From Paenibacillus lemnae (GTDB taxonomy: Bacteria > Bacillota > Bacilli > Paenibacillales > Paenibacillaceae): a DNA stretch of 64,000 nucleotides. The position numbers and the translations under genes were made by a program. The DNA lies in the NCBI RefSeq assembly GCF_012933385.1, contig NZ_JABBPN010000003.1:1-64000 (forward strand). Reading direction: 5' to 3'. The notes below the pieces were generated by a model. It made no database searches. It was not told the DNA's origin and was given only the letters and a program-made list of their open reading frames with translations. Below, piece after piece: positions 8,312 through 16,107 of this stretch (the first letter of the stretch is position 1; every line of letters begins with the position of its first letter).

Positions 8312-10296
8312 AGCAACTAAAGCTAACAAACTTCCGACAGTTCATTGGTGAGCAGACGGTTGAATTTGCAATCAATGAAGAAAAAAATGTTACGGTTATA
8401 ATGGGGGAAAATGGGTCGGGTAAAACAACTTTAGCACAAGCATTTACCTGGTGCCTTTTTGGTGATACAGACTTCGAAGATAAAGTAGTGTTTAATCGTT
8501 CTTTTGAAAGGAAGATGCTTCCTAATCAAGAGGCAGTAGTAAGAGTAGAACTAAGTTTAGTTCATAATGGCATTGATTACACAATAATAAGAGAGCAGTT
8601 ACATAAGAAAGATAGTCAAGGCAGACTCAAGGGGAATAATACTACTATAAGTATTGCTTATAAGAGGAATGGACAACAAGAATTTGTAAAATATCTTGAG
8701 GTTGATCCTCTTTTGAAGCAAATATTACCTAAAGAACTTTCAAGGTATTTTTTCTTTGACGGTGAACGAATAGGTAACATGAGTAAAGAAATTAAGAAAG
8801 GGAAAAGTCAAGATTTTGCAAAGGCTGTTAGAGGGCTGCTAGGTTTAAACGCATTTATTTCTGCGCTTGAACATTTGAAACCTACATCGAAGTATGGAGT
8901 AATTGGAAGCTATAATGATAGTTACGATTCGAAGAGTGACCAGAGGATATCGCAGTACACTACAGAAATTGAGAAAGCACAAGAAGAGGTTGATCGGATC
9001 GATCTAAGGCTTGATGAAATTAATAATGAAATTGAAAAAGCACAAGAGCAAGCAGATAAAATTAATGCATTGTTACTGACTATGGCAGAAACGGAGAAGC
9101 TACAACAAGACAAGATGAAATTGGTTAATTCAATGGGAAAAACGAGGCAGGCACGCTCCTCAGCAATGGGCTCGATTTTAAAACAGTTTAATTCCAATTA
9201 TTCAACATATTTTGCTAAGTCACTCGTTCTTAGAACCTTAGAAGAACTGTCACAAGCAAGTAAGCTTGATAAAGGTATTCCTGATATGCATGCACGGACA
9301 ATAGAATTTTTAATCAAACGTGCTACTTGTGTGTGTGGCGCAAAAATTGAGTTTGGTAACGATGCCTATAAAGAATTGAATAAAGCGTTGGAGTATTTGC
9401 CCCCGCAGTCAATTGGCATGTCCATCAATCAATTCGTTGTGGAGTCGGAACTGAAAATCAAATCATCTAACAACCTTTTTGAAAGCATTACTGATCAGTA
9501 TAAGGCAATTAGGGACTATGAAAGTGAGCTTGAACAATGCACTGCTGATATTCAGTTGATTGAAAAACAAATCGGTGACACTAAACGCATAGGTCATCTC
9601 CAGCAAGATCTGTCACGGTATGAAAAGATCAAAAGAGATCGTATTAATGAGCTAAAAGAAATTAATCAAAGAAAAGGCTCTTTACAAACAACTAGAGATC
9701 GCTTTATATCAGAAAGAGCAGAGTTAACATTGCGTGACGAGAAAAATAAAAAAATTGAGATTTATAAGGCATATGCACAATTTATGTATGACGAATTAAA
9801 CAAAGTCTATAAAAAGAATGAAGATGAAACTCGCCAAAAGCTCGAAAGGTATGTTAATGAAATTTTTAGAAGCATTTACCAAGGTGGCATGTCGATAACT
9901 GTTGATGAGCGTTATAACATCCAAGTGTTAGTAGAGGATGAAAATGGCTATAGTGATGACGTTGAAACATCAACGGCACAGAGTATTTCGGTGATTTTTG
10001 CCTTTATTTCTGGAATCATCAAGATGGCTCGAGAGAACGGTAGTCAACAAGATGGTGAGAACAAACTGTTGGATTCCGAACCGTACCCATTAGTTATGGA
10101 TGCTCCTTTATCTGCATTTGATCGTCGTAGAATTAAATCGGTGTGCGATGCCTTGCCTAAAATTGCAGAGCAAGTAATTATTTTTATTAAGGATACAGAT
10201 GGCGAGCTTGCTGAAGAATATATGGGAGCTATGGTTGGAAAAAGGTATCTCTTTAGTAAGAAGAATGAATTCGAAACATATTTGATACCGAGGTGA
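8302..10296 (+). CDS. DndD-like SMC/Rad50-type ATPase
   Basis: A 664-residue ATPase of the AAA_23/SMC type. Walker A (GENGSGKT) is at residues 35-42, two coiled-coil arms run from about 210 to 290 and 390 to 490, and the Walker B region (LVMDAPLSAFD) lies near 597-607. Between the arms is a single CVCG (near 343), a possible degenerate zinc-hook hinge. Length and layout match DndD, the ATPase of phosphorothioation complexes thought to nick or remodel DNA. It overlaps the small coiled-coil gene upstream by 10 bases and abuts the next gene. Assignment to the SMC-like superfamily is firm; DndD orthology is inferred from neighbours. Confidence 0.8.
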   Translation: MLLKQLKLTNFRQFIGEQTVEFAINEEKNVTVIMGENGSGKTTLAQAFTWCLFGDTDFEDKVVFNRSFERKMLPNQEAVVRVELSLVHNGIDYTIIREQLHKKDSQGRLKGNNTTISIAYKRNGQQEFVKYLEVDPLLKQILPKELSRYFFFDGERIGNMSKEIKKGKSQDFAKAVRGLLGLNAFISALEHLKPTSKYGVIGSYNDSYDSKSDQRISQYTTEIEKAQEEVDRIDLRLDEINNEIEKAQEQADKINALLLTMAETEKLQQDKMKLVNSMGKTRQARSSAMGSILKQFNSNYSTYFAKSLVLRTLEELSQASKLDKGIPDMHARTIEFLIKRATCVCGAKIEFGNDAYKELNKALEYLPPQSIGMSINQFVVESELKIKSSNNLFESITDQYKAIRDYESELEQCTADIQLIEKQIGDTKRIGHLQQDLSRYEKIKRDRINELKEINQRKGSLQTTRDRFISERAELTLRDEKNKKIEIYKAYAQFMYDELNKVYKKNEDETRQKLERYVNEIFRSIYQGGMSITVDERYNIQVLVEDENGYSDDVETSTAQSISVIFAFISGIIKMARENGSQQDGENKLLDSEPYPLVMDAPLSAFDRRRIKSVCDALPKIAEQVIIFIKDTDGELAEEYMGAMVGKRYLFSKKNEFETYLIPR

Positions 10297-10301
10297 AGAA
10301 A

Positions 10302-10844
10302 ATGCTATTTCAAAAAGAGTATTCTTTTCGGGGTACACATGCTGATAAGGTGAACAGACTCACATCTCAATTTGATAGTGATGCATCGTTTAAATTATTT
10401 TCTCGCAATATAGATGTTTATGTACTTGCCCCAATCATTGGATTTTTGTATGGAAGAAAGTCACCTCAGGATCGAAAGGGTAGTGATACTACTACTAAAA
10501 TCTTCACTGATCAGCTAATTAGAGAAGAAACAATCATGAAGTATAACTATCAACTAATATTATTATTGGACAAAAAACATGAACCTTCGTTCGATGAAAG
10601 GATTAATAAAGCATTTCGTTATTACGGAAATAACAGCCCCGAAACTCTTACCGATGAGGAGTTATATGATCAATATGTACTTGGTGGAATTGAACTACTC
10701 TATGAAAAATTAATTGAAAATGCTACAAATACTGAGGACTATTTAAACAATTTGTATGATTTTATTGAGGAATTTAACGAAAGGTACAACGAAACCATCT
10801 CTGACGAAAAGATTTTAGATTTATGTGCTCTAGCTCGAAGTTAA
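10302..10844 (+). CDS. Unrecognised conserved-looking protein of the Dnd-like operon
   Basis: About 181 residues from the ATG at 10302, which has GAGGTGA five bases upstream; a GTG at 10293 is a weaker alternative. The protein opens with a basic stretch (FRGTHADKVNRL), has a hydrophobic core (DVYVLAPIIGFLYGRK, near 40-55) and an acidic helical C-terminal half. No known motif. Its place after a DndD-like ATPase is where DndE or other small partners occur in related loci, but it is longer than DndE and I see no clear DndE signature. It probably forms part of the modification or restriction complex. Confidence 0.55.
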   Translation: MLFQKEYSFRGTHADKVNRLTSQFDSDASFKLFSRNIDVYVLAPIIGFLYGRKSPQDRKGSDTTTKIFTDQLIREETIMKYNYQLILLLDKKHEPSFDERINKAFRYYGNNSPETLTDEELYDQYVLGGIELLYEKLIENATNTEDYLNNLYDFIEEFNERYNETISDEKILDLCALARS

Positions 10845-10869
10845 TACTTAACTGTGAAGTGGTGTTTTT

Positions 10870-11979
10870 ATGGATGCAGGATTAATAAAAGGAAAAATTA
10901 TATCACAATTATCTATCTTAGCAGTTAAAAAGGGATTTGTTACATTTGACGAAGTTATAAAAGTAACTGATTCTTATGACTTGCCAATTGATGAAGTTGA
11001 AAGAGTCTGTGAGCAAGTAATGTCGGAAGGCATTATTCTTAGAGAAGAGAATGAAACTGATGGCGCACTTACAGTAGAAGTCACCCAGCCGACTTTTGAC
11101 AAGACAAAATTAAATTATGATGCTATTTATAACCGTGTTATTACAGTTGATAAATCGTTAACAAATTACGTTAGAAGATTAAAGAATATAGTTCCTCCTC
11201 AATATAAGGAGGAATTTAATCTTATTTATCACGCGAAAGAAGGCAACCCATACGCACGTGAGAGACTAATTTCCATGTACCTCAAGGTAGCATTAAGAAT
11301 TGCTTTATGGCATCATGAAAAATTTGGTTTTAATTTAGATGAAACATTGCAAGATGCTAACATTGGACTGTTGTTAGCTCTTGATAAAATTCCACTAGAG
11401 AAAAATAATCGATATTCAACGTATGCTCCTTGGTGGATTAGACAATACATTGGACGTAAATCTCAATCGATATGCAAAATGTTTTATACTGTACCTGTTC
11501 ATGTAAATGAAAAGCTCATTCCGATATTAATTATTAAAAGGAAGCATGAGTGTACTGGTTGTTCTGGTGACAAATACTGTCATCTATTGATAGAACAGGT
11601 TTGTGTTGAACTTTCCTTAAATAAAGATGATGCTATATCAAGCCTTAATCTCTTGAGTGAACCCTTAAGCGTTGAATATTTATCTGATATTGAAGATTTT
11701 ACTCTGTCGGATGACGGGCAAAGTATTGAAAGAGTTATTGAAAAGCTTGGAAGAGAGGCATTGAAAGAGCAAGTCAAAGAAGTATTGGCTATGCTCAAAG
11801 ACAAGGAACAAAAAGTTCTGGAACTGCGCTATGGGTTGGTTGATAGTAACCCCAAGACCCTAGAGGAAGTTGGAGCAATATTTGGTGTTACGAGAGAGCG
11901 AATTCGTCAAATTGAGTCGAAAGCTTTTGAGAAGATTCGGAAACTAGATTCAGCAAAAAAACTGATGTTTGAGGTGTAG
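10870..11979 (+). CDS. RpoD-like sigma-70 factor embedded in the defence operon
   Basis: A 369-residue sigma factor. Residues 1-65 resemble sigma region 1.1 (compare KKGFVTFDEV with the KRG-x-(L/V)TY-x-E of RpoD). Regions 2.1-2.4 are clear (LQDANIGLLLALDKI, YSTYAPWWIRQYIGR, about 155-195), and region 4 carries the full helix-turn-helix (LEEVGAIFGVTRERIRQIE, near 335-353). Between regions 3 and 4 is a small insert with C228, C231 and C237 (CTGCSGDKYC), possibly metal-binding. The -10 region is preserved, so the protein should direct RNA polymerase to its own promoters. It follows its neighbour by only 25 bases, and the next gene shares the 1.1-like domain. A complete sigma factor within a defence operon is unusual; it could switch on the island or hijack transcription during infection. 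Confidence 0.85.
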   Translation: MDAGLIKGKIISQLSILAVKKGFVTFDEVIKVTDSYDLPIDEVERVCEQVMSEGIILREENETDGALTVEVTQPTFDKTKLNYDAIYNRVITVDKSLTNYVRRLKNIVPPQYKEEFNLIYHAKEGNPYARERLISMYLKVALRIALWHHEKFGFNLDETLQDANIGLLLALDKIPLEKNNRYSTYAPWWIRQYIGRKSQSICKMFYTVPVHVNEKLIPILIIKRKHECTGCSGDKYCHLLIEQVCVELSLNKDDAISSLNLLSEPLSVEYLSDIEDFTLSDDGQSIERVIEKLGREALKEQVKEVLAMLKDKEQKVLELRYGLVDSNPKTLEEVGAIFGVTRERIRQIESKAFEKIRKLDSAKKLMFEV

Positions 11980-12054
11980 TATAAGATACCTTTCATTTAA
12001 TGCTTTAATTTGATCAAGGTTGATTTTTTAAATGAGGGAGCTAAGTTAGAGTAG

Positions 12055-13206
12055 ATGATTGTAGATAACATATTAAATGTCTTGACTAAGTTGTACAACT
12101 CTGTTGGCTATTTGACTACGGAAGATATTCTATTAGTCTCGGAGAAAAAAAACTTAACGTTAGAAGAAGTAGATATTTTATTCGAGCGAATAATTTCATA
12201 TGGAATTGTAATTCTGGACACTGCCCCAGATACAATTGATGAAAGCTCGATTCCAGTTGAGGATGTAGTAATCACAATATCCCATAGGGGTTATATTTTA
12301 CGTATACCGCTTGCTTCATATAACACCCAGAGGCGTGGTGGGCGAGGGGTGTCAATGATTGAAGCCCGAGCGAACGGATTCGTTGATCAAATGTATGTTA
12401 ATTTATCTCATGACTATCTGTTGTTTTTTACGAATCATGGAAGAATACACAAAATAAAAACATATGAAATTCCGGAGTCTAGGCGTTTAGGCAAAGGTAA
12501 GCTTATTAATGAACTACTTCAACTTGTGCCTAATGAGACTATATCCCACATGATTCCCATCTCGTCAATGGCAGTTAATGAAATAATGGGGCGAAATCTA
12601 GTTTTTGCAACTCGCCAAGGAATGGTAAAGAGAAACGCTCTGTTTGACTACTTAAACATACCTAAGACTGGAATTAAAGCTTTAAGCCTTCGCAATGACG
12701 ATGAATTAGTAAGTGTCTGTCTAACAGATGGTAATCAAGATATCATTATGGCTACTCATAAAGGCATGTCTATTCGTTTCTCTGAAGCAGATGTACGCAC
12801 CATGAAGCGCGATACAACAGGTATTATAGGTATTCAATTAAGTGAAAATGACTGGGTAGTCAGTATGGACACAGTTAGCGAAAAAAACTCCATTCTAGAC
12901 ACAATCCTAGTCATTACGATATTGGGGTATGGGAAGAAAACATCAATCCATGAATACAGAAAACAGGTGCGTGGCGGTAAGGGGTTTACTAGCCTGAATT
13001 GTACAGATAAAAATGGTTGGGTTGCTGGACTGCGAGTCGTTAATGAAGATAAAGAAATTCTAATAGTTACTAAGCTAGGTGTGACGCTTCGTACTTCCGT
13101 TGCAGAAATTGCTGAAATGGGGAGAAATGCGCAAGGAGTGAGGTTAATTAACCTTCATGAACAAGATGAGGTTGTGGCGGTAACACAAGTTACCCGTAGA
13201 CAGTAA
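12055..13206 (+). CDS. Sigma-1.1-like domain fused to an orphan GyrA C-terminal beta-propeller
   Basis: A 383-residue protein with no gyrase catalytic parts. Residues 1-65 resemble the 1.1-like domain of the preceding sigma factor (GYLTTEDI, then ERIISYGIVILD). From about 75 onward are six GyrA-CTD blades; blade 1 holds a canonical GyrA-box (QRRGGRG, 92-98) and blade 5 a degenerate one (QVRGGKG, 304-310). In gyrase this propeller wraps DNA and gives strand passage its direction, so this stand-alone version should bind and bend DNA, perhaps delivering the sigma-like domain. A stop codon directly precedes the ATG, fixing the start; the ribosome site is weak (GAG at -7, GGGAG further up). It lies 75 bases after the sigma gene and is likely co-transcribed. 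Confidence 0.85.
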   Translation: MIVDNILNVLTKLYNSVGYLTTEDILLVSEKKNLTLEEVDILFERIISYGIVILDTAPDTIDESSIPVEDVVITISHRGYILRIPLASYNTQRRGGRGVSMIEARANGFVDQMYVNLSHDYLLFFTNHGRIHKIKTYEIPESRRLGKGKLINELLQLVPNETISHMIPISSMAVNEIMGRNLVFATRQGMVKRNALFDYLNIPKTGIKALSLRNDDELVSVCLTDGNQDIIMATHKGMSIRFSEADVRTMKRDTTGIIGIQLSENDWVVSMDTVSEKNSILDTILVITILGYGKKTSIHEYRKQVRGGKGFTSLNCTDKNGWVAGLRVVNEDKEILIVTKLGVTLRTSVAEIAEMGRNAQGVRLINLHEQDEVVAVTQVTRRQ

Positions 13207-13249
13207 ATACAGAGTGGAATTGAAATTTAAAATATTAATACGAGTAGGC

Positions 13250-13545
13250 GATAGATGCTTCTGTCATCAGCATGATGCTGGCGCAAAAGGAGGCCAGACA
13301 AACATGTAATCGGACGATCCCGAGGAGTTATAGCAACAAAATGCATGCAGTGATCGATGCCTTAGGATGTTTACTTTGTAGTCTTCCTTCCCCGGAAACA
13401 CGCATGATAGTGTGATCGGGTACGAGATGCTTCAGTATATAGACTTGACCGATAAGCTAGTTATCGCAGATCGAGGAGATGATTCGAATCGGACCCTCGA
13501 TCTGCTGCAAGAACACAAGCCTTAACGGTTACCCCACCCTGCCCT
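13250..13545 (+). pseudogene. Decayed IS5-family transposase fragment
   Basis: Reading across three shifting frames recovers IS5-family (IS427/ISL2-like) transposase sequence: HQHDAGAKGGQTN (13265-13303), GRSRGVIATK (from 13312), MHAVIDALG (from 13341), and IADRGDDSNRTLDLLQEHK (13465-13521), the last around a catalytic Asp. At least three frameshifts break it, one being a missing base between the TK and HAV segments. Both ends of the element are lost. It marks earlier mobile-element activity at the island's right side. Confidence 0.8.
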
Positions 13546-13671
13546 GTACCTTCGCGGCCTTTTTATCCTGGCTTCTAGGCTAAATCTCGCTTACTTAAGT
13601 TTGAAGACACGCTTTAATAGAATATGATTAAAAAATAGTAAATAATAATATACTTATAATGGAGATAGCCA

Positions 13672-14046
13672 ATGAAAACTCAAAAATTTCCTAATAATCA
13701 AGTTGTGGTAAGGGGAGGAGAAAGTTCGCCTGAGACTTTAAAAAAAGCTTGCGCAAAAGATGTTAGAAATAAGCGGGGACATATTTCAGCAAGATCAATC
13801 TTAAAAAACAGAAGAGTGGATTTTTTAGCCGAAAGTTCTCCGTTTCCCAATGGAACTATCAGCTTTATATCAGTAGGGGAAGTGCGTGGTTTGATTAATA
13901 TTCAGGATCATTGGGATGTAATTGATGACCCGAGTTCATCTCCTAACCATGTAGCAATATTATGCCCGTATGATCAATTAACGGATAAACAAGCGGCGGA
14001 CTTATCTGAAAATTTTATGTTGTTAACAAATTATTGGAGAAAGTGA
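13672..14046 (+). CDS. Hypothetical 124-residue protein
   Basis: A soluble, initially basic protein (KKACAKDVRNKRGHISARS in the first third), with a GGAG site before its ATG. I see no signal peptide, membrane segment or known motif. It ends ten bases before the next gene, so the two likely form one unit. AT-rich codon use groups it with the island. I do not recognise it; a two-gene accessory or defence module is possible but unsupported by motif. Confidence 0.55.
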   Translation: MKTQKFPNNQVVVRGGESSPETLKKACAKDVRNKRGHISARSILKNRRVDFLAESSPFPNGTISFISVGEVRGLINIQDHWDVIDDPSSSPNHVAILCPYDQLTDKQAADLSENFMLLTNYWRK

Positions 14047-14055
14047 TGAACCAAA

Positions 14056-14916
14056 ATGGATAAAGACATTATAATTCCAATTGATTTTAATCAGCTATAT
14101 CCTGAAACTATGCATCCATTGATATCTGAGGAAGATGTTGTTCTATTTGCTCTAACAGAGGGTATGATAGTTAAAGTTAAGCAGGGCAATGATCAGTGGA
14201 AAGGTATTATAAATTGTGATTCTAACTTACATTTATGTTTTGTAGTAATACAAGAGGGAACTTATCAAGACTTAACCTTCCCAGAAGGGCTATCATTTAC
14301 AAATAAAGAGGGGTATAAAAATCATATTATTTGGCTAGAAGAGAATCTCATGCCCAATAGGTTATGGTTATTCAATAATTTTATTAAATTAGCTCAAGAA
14401 AATTACTTGCAAGTAACCGATGTAACTCACTCCGATAGATTAATCCAAAATCCAAATTCACTTCAGCAAATTTCACAAATAATTAAGAGTAGTGTATTGG
14501 AAATACTTAATAATAGCGCTAATGTGAAACCAAGAGCAAATATACGAAATACATTAATTGATGAGAATGAGATATTAAATTCCTACATTTGGTTTACGCA
14601 GGCAACTGGGATTGAAATAAAGGAGATTCCTAAAGGCATCTATGATCTAATGCTGGACGTAAGTTTATATTTTTCAAAGGTTATTAAATATAACAATGAT
14701 GTTGATTGGATATTCTTTGATGATAAGCTTTGGCTGAAAGGTGATTGTATACAACCTGATAATTCTTTTTTAGTCCCATTCAAATTTGGTTTTGTCCAGG
14801 AAAATGTAATTAATCCATTTGGTCTAGTTCTATTGTATTTTTTAGATATATTTTATAAAGGAGAAGAATACGAATTCACGTTGGAAAAATTATATCATTG
14901 GGTTATTAGACGTTAA
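14056..14916 (+). CDS. Hypothetical 286-residue protein, partner of the preceding gene
   Basis: A soluble acidic protein without a recognised domain. A mid-part with several Asn-rich turns (around 130-175) separates an N-terminal half with strand-rich pattern from a C-terminal half rich in aromatic residues (DVDWIFFDDKLWLKG near 215-230). It starts ten bases after the previous gene with only a weak purine-rich ribosome site, suggesting coupling. It is the last gene of the AT-rich island. Function unknown. Confidence 0.55.
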   Translation: MDKDIIIPIDFNQLYPETMHPLISEEDVVLFALTEGMIVKVKQGNDQWKGIINCDSNLHLCFVVIQEGTYQDLTFPEGLSFTNKEGYKNHIIWLEENLMPNRLWLFNNFIKLAQENYLQVTDVTHSDRLIQNPNSLQQISQIIKSSVLEILNNSANVKPRANIRNTLIDENEILNSYIWFTQATGIEIKEIPKGIYDLMLDVSLYFSKVIKYNNDVDWIFFDDKLWLKGDCIQPDNSFLVPFKFGFVQENVINPFGLVLLYFLDIFYKGEEYEFTLEKLYHWVIRR

Positions 14917-15221
14917 TTGAAGAGATAATACTGTCAAAGTATATAATTCACCATGAGGAATTAGGGATGAAGTTGCAAACAAACGGAATTATGTTCAAAT
15001 CTAGAATGTCCTTATAAATCAGGACTTTGACGTGCAGCGGCGACCCAATAGCCTGTGTTCCCTCATCAACTATTATATTTTTGTAAGTACATTGAAGTCA
15101 AAATGTTACTTGCCGTAAAACTGCCGTAAAAATTCCAGGCAAAGTATAGTAATGAACAAGAATACCAAGAAAACCGACTGCAAGAACATTGATTCTATAC
15201 GATATTAAGCGACTATAACAG

Positions 15222-15299
15222 ATGCCGCGGAAACGAGGTCGCCTCCCGCATACGGTGCATGTTGAATCGGTGGCTTTGTTGGTGAAGGGTGGTTTGTAA
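15222..15299 (+). pseudogene. Possible 3' fragment of rlmD (23S rRNA uracil methyltransferase)
   Basis: A 25-codon frame ends with PHTVHVESVALLVKGGL, which resembles the C-terminal P-x-T-x-HVE-x-V-x-L-L motif of RlmD/RumA methyltransferases. No rlmD frame precedes it; a stop lies two codons upstream. The 3' end of rlmD is a known integration site for mobile elements in Bacillota, so this could be the displaced gene end left at the right attachment site of the island. The match is short and recalled from memory. Confidence 0.4.
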
Positions 15300-15310
15300 A
15301 TAGCACTCAA

Positions 15311-15370
15311 AGTCTGCCCAAAGCCTAAATAGTCTGCCTAAAGCATAAAAAGTTTGCCTAAGAGCCGAAT
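15311..15370. repeat. Three 20-bp tandem repeats
   Basis: Units 15311-15330, 15331-15350 and 15351-15370 begin AGTCTGCC or AGTTTGCC and share CTAAAGC-type middles, with divergence growing in the third. Function unknown. Confidence 0.8.
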
Positions 15371-15554
15371 GAAATTCAGGATCTACTCCTGTTTTCCTTC
15401 GGCTTTTTCTTGATTCAGGGGGAGAGGGATTAGGGGGAAGGAAAAAGCTTAAACCAATCAAAATCCTTGTTTTATCAGGCCTTTTCTCGATTCCTCTATC
15501 CATCATTTTCTTTAACTGAAGCCCCGCGACCCTTTCTTTTCCTCTTGCCTTTAG

Positions 15555-15637
15555 GCAAACTTTAATTGCATTTTTGGCTCCGATTTTCCCCGAATATGAC
15601 TCTGTTTTTCTCCTGTTCTAATGCAAACTTTAATTGC
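15555..15637. repeat. 15-bp direct repeat 53 bases apart
   Basis: GCAAACTTTAATTGC occurs at 15555-15569 and again at 15623-15637. Each copy is partly palindromic (GCAA...TTGC). It may be a relic of a small insertion or an intergenic repeat family. Confidence 0.7.
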
Positions 15638-15763
15638 TCGAAGGAATTGGGGTTAGAGGGGAGGAAAGGCTGGGAAGCCTTGTGGCTCTAAGGCGGAGAG
15701 GGTGAAGGGAAAGGTGACATGCGTGAGTAAACTATTTAGGACTTTCACACTAAACACAAACCC

Positions 15764-15802
15764 AAGGGGTTCGAGAATGTATACACGATTCTCGAACCCC
15801 TT
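15764..15802. repeat. Perfect 15-bp inverted repeat
   Basis: AAGGGGTTCGAGAAT (15764-15778) and its exact complement (15788-15802) flank a 9-base loop. No T-run follows on the plus strand that would make it a classical terminator there; it could serve as a terminator, an operator or a recombination site. Confidence 0.8.
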
Positions 15803-15911
15803 CTGTTCAATACCATCCCATATTTTTGTATTTGGCAATCGAAAAGTGCCGAGTTTTGCAATGATGTTTTGAATCAAAATACAGCAAAAAGTAATTTTAT
15901 ACGTAGGTTTG

Positions 15912-16004
15912 ACATGGAGCCTCTATGGGCATGATTCCTTGCGAAAGGGCGAAGCCACAAGCTTCGCAGAGGCTAGCCAGCCTATCATGCCCACCTCTCC
16001 ATGT
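15912..16004. repeat. Long imperfect palindrome near the island border
   Basis: Nested complementary arms: ACATGGAG 15912-15919 with CTCCATGT 15997-16004, GGGCATGA 15927-15934 with TCATGCCC 15985-15992, and GCGAAGC 15949-15955 with GCTTCGC 15961-15967. The whole 93 bases can fold into one branched hairpin; it resembles a small palindromic intergenic element. Confidence 0.75.
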
Positions 16005-16107
16005 AAAACCAGTTTTGCTAGGCTGAATCAAATTTGGCTGCAAAACTGAGCACTTTCACTTTGCAACATACACATATTTTGCGAGTGATCCTGGTGTCAG
16101 CCGTCAT

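Larger units (their letters stand above)
14917..16107. other. Gene-free, repeat-rich stretch at the island's right border
   Basis: Roughly 1.2 kb without a credible gene; open frames here have no ribosome sites or protein-like composition. It contains a possible rlmD 3' fragment, a 20-bp tandem repeat, a spaced 15-bp direct repeat, a perfect hairpin and a long imperfect palindrome, all listed separately. AT content falls toward the chromosome average across it, so the island boundary lies here. Confidence 0.7.

Noticed and set aside
10302-10844. Naming this gene dndE
   Set aside because: Position fits, but length and sequence show no clear DndE signature, so the name would be a guess.
15311-15370. 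Possible CRISPR array
   Set aside because: The repeats are directly adjacent with no spacers and no cas genes are present.
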